Source of the DNA: Kallipyga gabonensis
GTDB taxonomy: Bacteria; Bacillota; Clostridia; Tissierellales; Peptoniphilaceae
Assembly (NCBI RefSeq): GCF_001286805.1
Contig: NZ_CXYV01000002.1
Coordinates: 1-64,000, forward strand
Direction: 5' to 3'
DNA: 64,000 nucleotides
Shown here: piece by piece, positions 13,401 through 21,871 of the stretch
Position numbering within the stretch: the stretch's first letter is position 1
How the letters are laid out: each line of letters opens with the position of its first letter
The notes under the pieces: generated by a model
What the model saw: the letters and a program-made list of their open reading frames with translations, nothing else
Database searches by the model: none
Told to the model about the DNA's origin: nothing
Translations under genes and position numbers: made by a program

Positions 13401-14016
13401 GGGCCTTGAATTCGTTGATGGCCTTTTGGTTGACCATTTCAGCCAGGTCATCGAAATCCCAAACATCGATCTTGTTGATTTCATGGGAAGTCCGGAAACC
13501 ATCAAAGAAGTGGCAGAAGGGCAGACTTGCTTCGATAGCGGAAAGGTGAGCAACAGCACCCAGGTCCATGGCTTCCTGAACGGATCCGGAAGCCAGGAAG
13601 GCCAAGCCGGTCATACGAGCGGAGTTGACATCGGAGTGGTCACCATAGATGGAAAGAGCATGAGAAGCTACTGCACGAGCAGCGACATGGAAAACACCGG
13701 GAAGCTGCTCACCGGCAATCTTGTACATATCGGGGATCATGAGCAGGAGTCCCTGGGATGCCGTGTATGTACTTGCCAGAGCACCGGATGCCAAGGCACC
13801 GTGCATAGCACCGGCTGCACCGGCTTCCGATTGCATCTCGACCACATGGACGGATTCGCCGAAGAGGTTTTTCTTGCCGTTAGCGGACCAGGTGTCCACA
13901 TGCTCCGGCATAGGGGATGATGGGGTGATGGGGTAAATGGTAGCGACTTCGGTAAAGGCATACGAGACGTATGCGGCCGCTTCATTTCCGTCCATCGTTT
14001 TGAACGTTTTAGCCAT
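10483..14016 (-). CDS. nifJ: Pyruvate:ferredoxin (flavodoxin) oxidoreductase
   Basis: 1177 residues, the full length of single-chain PFOR. It oxidises pyruvate with CoA to acetyl-CoA and CO2, passing electrons to ferredoxin, the central step of anaerobic pyruvate catabolism. N-terminal domains I/II begin MDGNEAAAYVSYAFTEVA with the TPSSPM motif. Two 4Fe-4S motifs lie in the ferredoxin-like insert (CIQCNQCAYVCPHA and CTGCGNCADVCPAP at about 690-760). Further on are the proximal cluster cysteines (CAGCGETPY) and the TPP/Mg motif GDGWAYDIGYGGLDH through NTEVYSNTGGQ. The start at 14016 follows TTAGGAGGCAAT. It is monocistronic, with its own promoter and terminator. Confidence 0.97.
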   Translation of the reverse strand: MAKTFKTMDGNEAAAYVSYAFTEVATIYPITPSSPMPEHVDTWSANGKKNLFGESVHVVEMQSEAGAAGAMHGALASGALASTYTASQGLLLMIPDMYKIAGEQLPGVFHVAARAVASHALSIYGDHSDVNSARMTGLAFLASGSVQEAMDLGAVAHLSAIEASLPFCHFFDGFRTSHEINKIDVWDFDDLAEMVNQKAINEFKARSLNPHRPHTMGTAQDPSIFFQNLEASNQSYIDVVPVVEKYMEKVSEKTGRSYHLFDYYGDPDAEDVVVLMGSVGEAMEEVIDWMKVNRPEQKVGMIKVRLYRPFATEKFLEVVPKTAKRIAVLDRTKEKGAIGEPLYMDVQSAFYNSDRHPLVVGGRYGMGSSDVTPTALLSVWNNLKQEEPKDHFTIGIVDDVTHTSLDMSEDLFIREEGTTRCKFWGFGSDGTVGANKQAIKIIGDNTDMYAQGYFDYDSKKSGGLTVSHLRFGKNPIRSTYLLDESDFISCSKQAYVHQYDLLEGLKKGGRFLLNCIWDEDELADHLPASMKRYMAQNDIEFYTINASKIAQEIGLGNRTNMIIQSAFFKLSGVLPIEEATAHLKDSIVKAYGHKGDDVVNMNNEAVDAGINALVKIDIPAEWANAEDEPVDKKDVPEFIENVVFPMLRHQGDKLPVSAFADRVDGHWDQGTSEYEKRGIALYVPEWQPNNCIQCNQCAYVCPHAVIRPFLFDEEEAANAPEGMTLLDAKGKALSGLKFKIQVSQLDCTGCGNCADVCPAPEKALVMKPFEEEYEKEKGYWDYAFKEVTNKPDLMDRTTVKGSQFVQPLLEFSGACAGCGETPYARLVTQLFGDHMQIANATGCSSIWGASAPATPYTCNSEGCGPSWGNSLFEDNAEYGYGMLLANEANRDLISAKMKAFRDLGLDSEYNALFEAWEEAKNDYKESKAATADIINAKASVSDKEGRKLLDEILELKDYMIKKSNWIFGGDGWAYDIGYGGLDHVLASGKDINVLVMNTEVYSNTGGQSSKATPLAAVAQFAAAGKRIQSKDLGLMQATYGYVYVAQIAMGANQNQTIKAIKEAEAYNGPSLIIAYAPCINHGIRIGMGRSQYREKQAVDAGYWHLWRYDPRLSEEGKNPFQLDSKEPTADFREFLAGEVRYSSLQRNFPEEAEELYAAAEKIAQDRFKTYKRLADQD

Positions 14017-14127
14017 ATTGCCTCCTAATTTTTATAAGATAGAAACAATGAATCGTACAGATAAAGGAAAATACCTTCTTGCACGGTCTTGCCAATAATA
14101 AAAGGAATTCAGTTCATTCCATATTAA

Positions 14128-14156
14128 AGTATAAGCTTTCGTCAAAAGGTCGTCAA
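14128..14156 (-). promoter_or_regulatory. Promoter of the PFOR gene
   Basis: On the minus strand TTGACG (14151-14156), 17 bases, TATACT (14128-14133), about 110 bases upstream of the PFOR start and just past the hprK stop codon. Strong match to a vegetative promoter. Confidence 0.8.
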
Positions 14157-14175
14157 ACCGACAACCTTTTCCCTC

Positions 14176-15120
14176 TTAAGATTTTTTGTTTTGTTCGTTT
14201 GCCTCACGAATCAGCTTCTCATTCAGCTCGATTGCGGCATTATAGCCCATCTCTTTTTGACGGGTATTACGGACCGCCACCTCAATAATCATGGCGATGT
14301 TTCGACCGGGTTTGACCGGAACGGTAATGGAAGGAATCCGGACACCAAGAATTTCAGTGTAGTGGTCGGTGATGCCTAAACGATCATACTCCACATTATC
14401 GTCCCAATCCTCCAATTCAATCACCATCTCCACTTCTGCGGCTTCTTTGACCGAGCCGATGCCGTAAAGTCTCCGGATGTCCAAGATCCCGAGTCCGCGG
14501 ATTTCCATAAAGTGACGGATGTTTTCAGGGGCCTCCCCAAGGAGGCTCTGGTCCAACTTCTTGATGTGAACAACATCGTCCGCCACCAATCGGTGGCCAC
14601 GAATCACCAAGTCAAGACAGGTCTCCGATTTTCCGACGGAAGATTTCCCCCGAACCAGAACACCCATGCCGAAAACATCCATCAAGCCGGCATGAATCGT
14701 GGTCTCCGGGGCCATGAAGCTTTCCAGGGCCGTGTTAAGCTTGGCGATGAGGCGGGTGGTTGGCCAGGGGGTTCGTAGAACCGTTTTATCATAGTAGTCC
14801 GCCAGGTCCAGGATGTCCCGGGTGATGGACTGGTTATAGGCATAAATCAAGGCCGGAAGGGGGTAGGAAAAAATCCCCCGGAACCGTTCATAGCGGAGGC
14901 CCGGCTCCATTTGCATATAGTAGACATATTCCACCCGACCGATAATCTGGAGCCGTTTCCAGGCAAAATTGTGCATAAAGCCGGAGAGCTGGAGGCCCGG
15001 CCGATTCACATCGACTTCCGTAATGGTGATTTGATCGTAGTCGGAAGACCGGTGGACGACTTCCAAGCCCACCGATTCCACAAGTTCCGATAGGGGAACT
15101 GATTTCTGCACTTCCTTCAT
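14176..15120 (-). CDS. hprK: HPr kinase/phosphorylase
   Basis: 314 residues. The C-terminal kinase domain has a Walker A motif GKSSVGKSE at about residues 155-163, HRLVADDVV after it, and the signature EIRGLGILDIRRLYG. The enzyme phosphorylates Ser46 of HPr with ATP or PPi and reverses the reaction, controlling carbon catabolite repression with CcpA. PPi use is notable because a membrane pyrophosphatase gene lies at 23-25 kb. The start codon overlaps the uvrC stop by 4 bases (ATGA), so translation is probably coupled. It is the last gene of mgtE-mgtE-pepP-uvrC-hprK. Confidence 0.96.
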   Translation of the reverse strand: MKEVQKSVPLSELVESVGLEVVHRSSDYDQITITEVDVNRPGLQLSGFMHNFAWKRLQIIGRVEYVYYMQMEPGLRYERFRGIFSYPLPALIYAYNQSITRDILDLADYYDKTVLRTPWPTTRLIAKLNTALESFMAPETTIHAGLMDVFGMGVLVRGKSSVGKSETCLDLVIRGHRLVADDVVHIKKLDQSLLGEAPENIRHFMEIRGLGILDIRRLYGIGSVKEAAEVEMVIELEDWDDNVEYDRLGITDHYTEILGVRIPSITVPVKPGRNIAMIIEVAVRNTRQKEMGYNAAIELNEKLIREANEQNKKS

Positions 15121-16985
15121 CCTTCCTCCTTTTCCCCTTTTACAGGGTGAAAATACGCATAGACGTTTTGCCCTGACTGCCGGTCCATGCCCTTTATTTT
15201 GGTCAGACTTTCCAGGGAGGCTTTCTTGATCTTCTCCACCGATCCGAACTCCCGGAGGAGGGCCTGACGCCGGACAGGACCGATGCCCGGTATCTCGTCC
15301 AAAACGGATTTGACCATATCCTTTGACCGTAGTTTGCGATGGTAGTTGATGGCAAAGCGATGGACCTCTTCCTGGACAGCATAAAGATACTTATATAAAG
15401 AAGAGGAAAGATCTAAACTATACTCTTTCTCCTGATAAATCAAAGCCCGAGTGACATGCTTATCGTCCTTGACCATGCCCACCACAGGAATAGACAAGTC
15501 CCGGCCTTTAAGAATCTCTTCCACCAGATGAACCTGACCCAAGCCCCCATCCATGAGAATGAGGTCGGGGAAGGCCCCGAAGCCGGTCTGTTGCGACCTT
15601 CCCTCCGCCCGGTCTTTCAAACCGTGGTCGAAGCGGCGGGAGACCATCTCCCGCTGGGAGGCATATTCATCAGGTCCTTCCACCGTTTTAATCTTAAATT
15701 TTCGGTATTCTTTGGGGTCCTTTTTCTCTCGCCTAAAAACCACCATGGACCCCACATTTTGAACCCCGGAGATGTTGGAAATATCGTAGGCTTCCACCCG
15801 GTCCAGGCCCTCCAGGCCCAGAAGGTCCTCCAGCTGTTTAATGCCTCGATCTTTGGACCGATTCTTCCTCTGGGTCCTCCGCTCAAGCTTGACCAGTTCT
15901 TCCTCCGCATTCTTTTGAGCCATCTCGACAAGAGCCCGCTTGTCCCCCCTCTGGGGAACCAGGATGGAAACTCTGGCCCCACGGCGGTCGCTGAGAAATT
16001 CCTCAATGGCCCTTTGGTCGACCGGAAGGGTCCCCACCAGAACCTGGGATGGAATATAGGTGGCCTGGAGGTAAAACTGTTTCAGAAATGAGGAGATGAT
16101 CTCTCCCCCTTCTTCCTGAAAGGCCTCTTTCATTTCAAAGTGCTCCCGGTCAACCAGCTTCCCGTCCCGGACAAAAAATACCTGGATAGTGATGTGGTGG
16201 ACCCCTCGGGCGAAGGCAACAACATCGGCATCTTTTCGCCGGGTAAAGGTGACCTTTTGTCGCTCCTGGAGGTCATCAAGGTGAAAAAGATCATCTCGGA
16301 AGCGGGCGGCTCGTTCAAAATTCAATTCTTCCGCCGCACTTTGCATCTCCGACTGGAGATAAGCCCGAATTTCTCCATCCTTCCCTTTAAGAAAGTTTCG
16401 GACTTCATCCATAGCCGCCATGTACTTTCCTTCATCCGCCTTGTCCACACAGGGGGCCGGACACTGGTCAATAAAGTAGTTGAGGCAGGGTCGTTTAAGA
16501 CGCTGACCGGCATCAAAATCCAGGCGGCAGGTCCGAATCTTGAAGACCCTCTGGAGGAGGCGAATGATGTCGTTGACCGCATAGGCATTGGGAAAGGGGC
16601 CGAAGTAATCCCCTCCATCCTCCGCCACCCGGCGAACCTTGAGGATCCGGGGAAAGGTCTCTTTGGGAATATGAATGTAGGGATACTGTTTGTCATCCCG
16701 GAGGAGGATGTTGTAGTAGGGGTCGTGTTCTTTGATGAAGTTGGATTCCAGGACCAGGGCCTCCACCTCATTTTCCACCACGATGTATTCGAACCGGTCC
16801 ACCTTTTCCACCATGGCTACCACCTTGGGCGACTTTCCTCGTTGAGAGGGGGTGAAGTAGGAATGGACCCGGCGGAAAAGGTCGATGGCCTTGCCGACAT
16901 AGATCACCTCATTATCAACATTGAACATAAGGTAGACGCCGGGCTTATGAGGAAGTTCCTTGAGTTGGTTGGTGAAATCCTTCAT
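15117..16985 (-). CDS. uvrC: Excinuclease ABC subunit C
   Basis: 622 residues with the full UvrC order: GIY-YIG nuclease domain at 1-95 (PGVYLMFNVDNEVIYVGKA), cysteine-containing region at 150-180, UVR motif at about 200-235, RNase H-like domain at 380-540 (VEAYDISNISG; LILMDGGLGQV) and C-terminal helix-hairpin-helix (IPGIGPVRRQALLREFG). It makes both incisions around DNA damage in nucleotide excision repair. It follows pepP by 18 bases and overlaps hprK by 4; the uvrC-hprK linkage occurs in many Clostridia. Confidence 0.97.
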   Translation of the reverse strand: MKDFTNQLKELPHKPGVYLMFNVDNEVIYVGKAIDLFRRVHSYFTPSQRGKSPKVVAMVEKVDRFEYIVVENEVEALVLESNFIKEHDPYYNILLRDDKQYPYIHIPKETFPRILKVRRVAEDGGDYFGPFPNAYAVNDIIRLLQRVFKIRTCRLDFDAGQRLKRPCLNYFIDQCPAPCVDKADEGKYMAAMDEVRNFLKGKDGEIRAYLQSEMQSAAEELNFERAARFRDDLFHLDDLQERQKVTFTRRKDADVVAFARGVHHITIQVFFVRDGKLVDREHFEMKEAFQEEGGEIISSFLKQFYLQATYIPSQVLVGTLPVDQRAIEEFLSDRRGARVSILVPQRGDKRALVEMAQKNAEEELVKLERRTQRKNRSKDRGIKQLEDLLGLEGLDRVEAYDISNISGVQNVGSMVVFRREKKDPKEYRKFKIKTVEGPDEYASQREMVSRRFDHGLKDRAEGRSQQTGFGAFPDLILMDGGLGQVHLVEEILKGRDLSIPVVGMVKDDKHVTRALIYQEKEYSLDLSSSLYKYLYAVQEEVHRFAINYHRKLRSKDMVKSVLDEIPGIGPVRRQALLREFGSVEKIKKASLESLTKIKGMDRQSGQNVYAYFHPVKGEKEEG

Positions 16986-17003
16986 TCCTGAACCGTTTCT
17001 TCT

Positions 17004-18797
17004 TTATTGAGGTCTTTCGATGGCCCGGGTTCTCGCCTTGAGGTAGGCCAGGACTTCCCCGTCCAGGTGGTCAGCCAGCTTATCATAGCAGGTCCGGTTA
17101 TACCGGTTGACCCAATCCAGTTCGAAGTCGGTGAGGAGGTCCATCTTGATGGGCCGGGTATCAATGGGCACCCAGGTCAGGGGCTCAAATTCATAGAAGG
17201 TACCGAAGTCTGTCGTCTCTCCCTCTACGCAGAGAGTGATGGATTCTGTCCGGATCCCGTGCTTTCCGGTCACGTAAAGCCCGGGTTCAACGGAAGTAAC
17301 CATGCCCGGGACAATCTTGACACCTCCATCAATTCGAGAGAAGGTCTGAGGCCCTTCATGGCAGGAGAGGAGCATGCCGACCCCGTGGCCGGTTCCGTGG
17401 TTGAAGTCCATGCCGGCTTGGTTTAGGGGATAGCGAACGACGTTATGAATATAGGAGCCCGTTGTTCCTTCGGGGAATTTGGCGGCCATGCCGGCAATGT
17501 GGGCTTTCAGGACCAGGGTGTAGTCGGTTTTTTCTTCGTCCGTGGTCTCCCCCATGGCATAGGTTCGGGTGATGTCCGTCGTCCCCTGGAGGTATTGGCC
17601 ACCGGAGTCCACCAGGAGGAGACCCTTGTTTTGGATAGTTGCCGGGTGGTCGGAGTGCATGGGGTTATAGTGGACAATGGCTCCGTTCGCATCATAGCCG
17701 ATGATGGCGGGGAAGGAGTCCATGAGGAAGTCCTTTCCTTCTGCCCTGAATTCGTTCAGACGCTTGGCGGCGGCTCGCTCAGTGACGGATCCGGTCTTGG
17801 CTCCGGTTTCCACCCAATTGAAGAACTTCATAAGAGCAATGCCGTCTTTGATATAGGCCTGGTGGAGGTTGTCGACTTCCGTTTTGTTTTTTATCGCCTT
17901 CATGAGGGAGGTCAGGTTGACCCCCTTTTCAATCCGGACGTTGTCCGGGATGGCTTGATAGAGGGTAATGTTGGTGTAGTCGGGATCCAGGTATACGGTC
18001 TTCTGGGGCGGAATGGCGGAGAGCTTGTTGGCGATGTCGTCATAGGCGTAAATTTCAACGCCGGCCTTATCCAGGGGACGGCGGATCTCATCGGAGAGCT
18101 TCTCCGGTTGGATAAAGAGCATGACCTTATCCTGGGAGACCAGGGCAAAGGAAAGAACCACCGGGGTATCTTCTACGTCCCAGCCCCGAATGTTAAAGAG
18201 ATAGCAAACGTCATCAAGGGAACCTAAGAAGGTATAATCGACCTCTCTCTCCCTCATCATGAAGCGAAGAATCTTGATCTTCTCTTCCATGGAGGCTCCG
18301 GAGTGTTCTACGGGATAGTAGAAGGCCGGACGCTTAGGAAGAGATGGACGATCTTCCCATATTTCGCTGATAAAATCGACATCCGTCACCAAAAGGCGGT
18401 TTCCCATGGACTGGGAGAGCCGGCGATAAATTGAGGTCGGCATAGTGAAGCCATCAAAGCCGATCTTGGCAAATTCGGAGGTTTCCGCCAAAAGGAATTC
18501 CTGCCAAGTGGGATCCCCATCATTGGTATACTGGCGGTAAAGCTTGAAGGGGCTTCCCTTCAGTTCCTCTTCAGCCTGAAGGAAATAGCGGGAATCCGTC
18601 CAAAGACCGGCCTTGTTCTTCGTGATCACCGCCGTACCGGCTGATCCGGTAAAGCCGGTAATAAATTCCCGTTCCTTGTAGTATTCGGGAACATATTCTG
18701 AAGAGTGGGGATCGGACGTCAGGACGATATAGGCATCCAAATCCCTTTCCGCCATCTTTTGTCTGAGTTTTTCTACACGTTCTTGAATATTCATCAT
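17004..18797 (-). CDS. Xaa-Pro aminopeptidase, long three-domain form
   Basis: About 597 residues, the long M24B form resembling eukaryotic cytosolic aminopeptidase P and not the 440-residue E. coli PepP. Two creatinase-like N-terminal domains (about 1-300) precede a pita-bread catalytic domain. Metal ligands are visible in LLVDSGGQYLQGTTDITRTYAMG (two Asp), FNHGTGHGVG (His), SVEPGLYV (Glu) and the final FEPLT (Glu). It removes N-terminal residues preceding proline, likely in the cytoplasm since no signal peptide is seen. Two consecutive ATGs (18797 and 18794) are possible; GAGGTA is better spaced for the second. It lies between mgtE and uvrC in the same direction. Confidence 0.93.
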   Translation of the reverse strand: MMNIQERVEKLRQKMAERDLDAYIVLTSDPHSSEYVPEYYKEREFITGFTGSAGTAVITKNKAGLWTDSRYFLQAEEELKGSPFKLYRQYTNDGDPTWQEFLLAETSEFAKIGFDGFTMPTSIYRRLSQSMGNRLLVTDVDFISEIWEDRPSLPKRPAFYYPVEHSGASMEEKIKILRFMMREREVDYTFLGSLDDVCYLFNIRGWDVEDTPVVLSFALVSQDKVMLFIQPEKLSDEIRRPLDKAGVEIYAYDDIANKLSAIPPQKTVYLDPDYTNITLYQAIPDNVRIEKGVNLTSLMKAIKNKTEVDNLHQAYIKDGIALMKFFNWVETGAKTGSVTERAAAKRLNEFRAEGKDFLMDSFPAIIGYDANGAIVHYNPMHSDHPATIQNKGLLLVDSGGQYLQGTTDITRTYAMGETTDEEKTDYTLVLKAHIAGMAAKFPEGTTGSYIHNVVRYPLNQAGMDFNHGTGHGVGMLLSCHEGPQTFSRIDGGVKIVPGMVTSVEPGLYVTGKHGIRTESITLCVEGETTDFGTFYEFEPLTWVPIDTRPIKMDLLTDFELDWVNRYNRTCYDKLADHLDGEVLAYLKARTRAIERPQ

Positions 18798-18888
18798 TAC
18801 CTCGCAATTTCTACGATCAGGGAACAGGTTCCCCGATAACTAATCCGGGGCCTCCCCCGAATGCTTGGGTATTATTCATGGCCCCCGG

Positions 18889-20256
18889 CTAGATGCCCAG
18901 GAAGGCCTTACAAATGGTGAAGAATAGAATCAAGGTTAGGGTATCGGCAATTGTCGTGAGAAGAGGGCCGGCCATGACGGCGGGATCCTGACTGATCCTG
19001 ACGGCCAGAAGAGGGAGAATGCCTCCGATGACCTTGGCAATGGTGATGCAGGCGATCAGGGTCAGAGAGACGGCCAGGGCTATCGGTGCCGCCGTCGAGG
19101 TGAAGATGATCAGGCGGAGGAAGTTGACAATGGCCATGACAAGGCCGCAGACGATGCCGATTCGAAACTCCTTCCAAAGAACGCCCAGGGTATGGGACGG
19201 ATCCACCTCTTCCAGTGAGAGGGCACGGATAACCGTGGAGGAAGACTGGCTTCCGGCATTACCGGATGAATCCATGAGCATGGGGATAAAGGCTGTCAGA
19301 AGAACATTGGCAGCTAAAACTTCTTCAAAATGAGAAATGACCATGCCGGTGATGGAGGCGGAAACCATGAGAACCAGGAGCCAGATGATCCGGTTTTTGA
19401 AAAAAGAGAAAACCGTCGTATCCAGATAATCCTCTTCTTCCTGGTCAGTAATACCCTGTACCCGGGTGAAATCTTCAAAGAATTCATCCGACAAGACGTC
19501 AAAGATGTCATCTGCAGTGATAATGCCCACCATCCGGTCTTCGGAATCCACTACCGGGAGAACCAGACGATGGTACCTCCCGAAAAGGTCACCCGCAACT
19601 TCCTGGTCTTCTGTCGCTCGAACCGTTACAAAGTCCTTTTTAATATGTTTATCGATATTCTCATCATCGTCTTGAACCAAATCACCTAAGGGGATGGTTC
19701 CCAGAAGTTTCCGCTCATCATCCACAACATAGATCTCCACCAGGTGCTCGGGATCAATGTTTATCGTGAGAAGTTTCTTACGGACATCGGACCGACGGGC
19801 ACCCGGGCGAACTTTAACAAAGTCCACAGACATGAGGGAGCCAACGGATTCTTCAGGAAACTTAAGAAGGCGGTTGGTGATCTGCCGCCGGTCACCCGGA
19901 ATATACTTGAGCAAACCGGTAACCACGTTGGCCGGCATCTCCTGAAGGGTATCGACCAGCTCATCCGAAGCCAGCTCATCCAAAAGACCAACCATCTCGG
20001 GCTGGCTCATGGTGGCCAGAATGGACGTTTTTATTTCCTTCGAGCAGAGATAGAAAACATCCGCAAATTTTTCCTTATCCAGCTGGTTAAGGAAGAAGAC
20101 CCGATCCTGAGCATCCCAGTCCTCCAGTGCTTCCGCGATGTCTTCCGCCGGTTTATTAAGGAATTCCCGATCTTCTTCGCTGAGCAGGCGTTTGGAATCG
20201 GGCGTAGGCCTTGCGTTTTGTGTTTTTAACGGCATACCTAGCTCATTTCTAATCAT
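18889..20256 (-). CDS. mgtE: MgtE magnesium transporter (copy 1)
   Basis: About 455 residues. The N domain (DVQ-like helical repeats; SDELVDTLQEMPANVV), two CBS domains (about 140-265, with VGIITADDIFDV) and five C-terminal membrane helices (from about 285, containing the pore motif MLMDSSGNAGSQSS) are all present. MgtE is a Mg2+ channel closed by Mg2+ bound to the cytosolic domains. It is strikingly similar to the gene immediately upstream (20321-21649), a tandem duplication. The start is uncertain: the ATG at 20256 or the one at 20235 (MPLKT); neither has a strong ribosome-binding site. No M-box riboswitch is visible. Confidence 0.93.
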   Translation of the reverse strand: MIRNELGMPLKTQNARPTPDSKRLLSEEDREFLNKPAEDIAEALEDWDAQDRVFFLNQLDKEKFADVFYLCSKEIKTSILATMSQPEMVGLLDELASDELVDTLQEMPANVVTGLLKYIPGDRRQITNRLLKFPEESVGSLMSVDFVKVRPGARRSDVRKKLLTINIDPEHLVEIYVVDDERKLLGTIPLGDLVQDDDENIDKHIKKDFVTVRATEDQEVAGDLFGRYHRLVLPVVDSEDRMVGIITADDIFDVLSDEFFEDFTRVQGITDQEEEDYLDTTVFSFFKNRIIWLLVLMVSASITGMVISHFEEVLAANVLLTAFIPMLMDSSGNAGSQSSSTVIRALSLEEVDPSHTLGVLWKEFRIGIVCGLVMAIVNFLRLIIFTSTAAPIALAVSLTLIACITIAKVIGGILPLLAVRISQDPAVMAGPLLTTIADTLTLILFFTICKAFLGI

Positions 20257-20320
20257 CTAATCTCTGATGAACACGGACCTTGGCCAAAAACTGTAACAGA
20301 TGACACTGAACCGGGATGGT

Positions 20321-21649
20321 TTAGAAACCAATCAGGGAAGAGGAAATGGTGAAAAAGAGAAGAAGGGTCAGGGTATCGGCGACCGTGGTGAGCAGGGGGC
20401 CGGCCATAACTGCGGGGTCCTGGCCCAACTTGGTGGCAATGAGGGGAAGGCCTCCTCCAATGATTTTTGCAATAGTGACACATCCCACCAGGGTCAGGGA
20501 AACCGCTAAAGAAGTGGCAAAATCTATCTTCATAAAAAGGAAAAGGCGGAGGAAATTGACTAAGCCCAAAACGAGACCGCAAAACAATCCGATTCGAAGT
20601 TCTTTCCAAAGAACATTCAAGCTATCTCGGGGTTCAATCTCCTGGAGGGAAACTGCACGGATAACTGTGGATGACGCCTGGTTGCCGGCATTTCCTGATG
20701 ATCCCATGAGCATGGGGATAAAGGTCGCCAAAAGAACATTAGCGGCAAGTACACTTTCGAAGCGGGAGATGACCATGCCGGTGAAGGAGGCGGAAACCAT
20801 GAGAATGAGGAGCCATATTATCCGGTTCTTAAAAAAAGATTTCACGGGGGTATCCAGGTAGTCCTCTTCTTCCTGGTCGGTTATACCTTGCACCCGGGTA
20901 AAGTCTTCGTAAAACTCATCTTCCATGACTTCAAAAATATCGTCAGCGGTCACAATCCCTACCATCCGGTCTTCCGAATCAACAACCGGCAAAACAAGGC
21001 GGTGGTACTTAGTGAAGAGGTCTGCCGCCACTTCCTGGTCTTCCTTGGCACCCACGGTAACAAAGTCCGTTTTGACCAGTTCTTCCACATTTTCATGATT
21101 ATCCTGGACCCAATCGCCCAGGGAAATAATTCCCCGGATTTTTTGGTCATTATCCACGATATAGATGTCTACCAGGTGTTCAGCGTCAAAATTGACATTC
21201 AAGAGTCTCTTTCGGATTTGACTCCGCGTTGAGCCCGGCGGAACCTTGACAAAATCCACGGACATCAGGGACCCTACGGATTCTTCCGGATAGCGGAGGA
21301 GTCGGTTGGTGATTGTCCGCCGTTCGGGTTCAATCTTTTTGAGAAGAGCCGTAACAACGTTGGCCGGCATCTCCTGTAAGGTATCTACCAGCTCATCGGA
21401 AGCCAACTCATCTAAGAGTTCAACCATTTCAGGATTGGTCAAGGTACCGAGAATCGATGATTTGATATCGCGGTCACAGAGAAAGAAAACGTCGGCAAAG
21501 CGTTCTTTGTCTAATCGGTTGAGAAAGAGAACCCGTTCTTCCGGCTCCCAGTCACGGATGGCTTGGGCAATATCTTCCGCCGGCTTATCCATGAGGACAC
21601 CGTAATCCGTCTCTTTGAGATTTGGTTTTTTTAAGGTCTCGAGACTCAT
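20321..21649 (-). CDS. mgtE: MgtE magnesium transporter (copy 2)
   Basis: 442 residues with the same N-domain, tandem CBS and five-helix membrane layout as the downstream paralogue (pore motif MLMGSSGNAGNQAS). The start at 21649 follows ATAAGGAGGTACCC. It is the promoter-proximal gene of the run mgtE-mgtE-pepP-uvrC-hprK, with an extended -10 promoter about 65 bases upstream. Differences between the copies lie mainly in the first 20 residues and in scattered loop positions, so they may differ in Mg2+ set point; that is inference. Confidence 0.94.
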   Translation of the reverse strand: MSLETLKKPNLKETDYGVLMDKPAEDIAQAIRDWEPEERVLFLNRLDKERFADVFFLCDRDIKSSILGTLTNPEMVELLDELASDELVDTLQEMPANVVTALLKKIEPERRTITNRLLRYPEESVGSLMSVDFVKVPPGSTRSQIRKRLLNVNFDAEHLVDIYIVDNDQKIRGIISLGDWVQDNHENVEELVKTDFVTVGAKEDQEVAADLFTKYHRLVLPVVDSEDRMVGIVTADDIFEVMEDEFYEDFTRVQGITDQEEEDYLDTPVKSFFKNRIIWLLILMVSASFTGMVISRFESVLAANVLLATFIPMLMGSSGNAGNQASSTVIRAVSLQEIEPRDSLNVLWKELRIGLFCGLVLGLVNFLRLFLFMKIDFATSLAVSLTLVGCVTIAKIIGGGLPLIATKLGQDPAVMAGPLLTTVADTLTLLLFFTISSSLIGF

Positions 21650-21711
21650 GGGTACCTCCTTATCTTTTGAAACGACTGAAAAAGGTCAGAAAATCATAAC
21701 ATGCCATTTTT

Positions 21712-21720
21712 ATTATACCA
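21712..21720 (-). promoter_or_regulatory. Extended -10 promoter of the mgtE operon
   Basis: On the minus strand TGGTATAAT (-10 hexamer 21712-21717) lies about 65 bases before mgtE copy 2. No convincing -35 is seen; the TG extension may compensate. The leader is too short for an M-box. Confidence 0.6.
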
Positions 21721-21793
21721 CGTCCCCGGGTCTCCCCTGCCTTACTTTTTGGAAATCGCCGGATTAAACCCTCGTCTCCTTTCCCATCAGCCT

Positions 21794-21822
21794 TTCTTAA
21801 AAAAATGACTTAGTGATACAAT
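21794..21822 (+). promoter_or_regulatory. Promoter of ychF
   Basis: TTCTTA (21794-21799), 17 bases, TACAAT (21817-21822), 50 bases before the ychF start. The -35 is weak and the -10 is good. Confidence 0.6.
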
Positions 21823-21871
21823 GAAACAGATTATTTCCCATTAACGATCCTGAAGGAAAGAAGGAGCCTCT

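Noticed and set aside
10489-13920. Two long plus-strand open frames (698 and 435 codons) opposite the PFOR gene
   Set aside because: They mirror the PFOR coding strand, have no ribosome-binding sites or recognisable domains, and their composition is what a biased codon pattern gives on the opposite strand.
20256-20320. Possible M-box riboswitch for the mgtE genes
   Set aside because: Neither the 64-base gap between the copies nor the short leader of copy 2 has room for an M-box, and no conserved core is visible.
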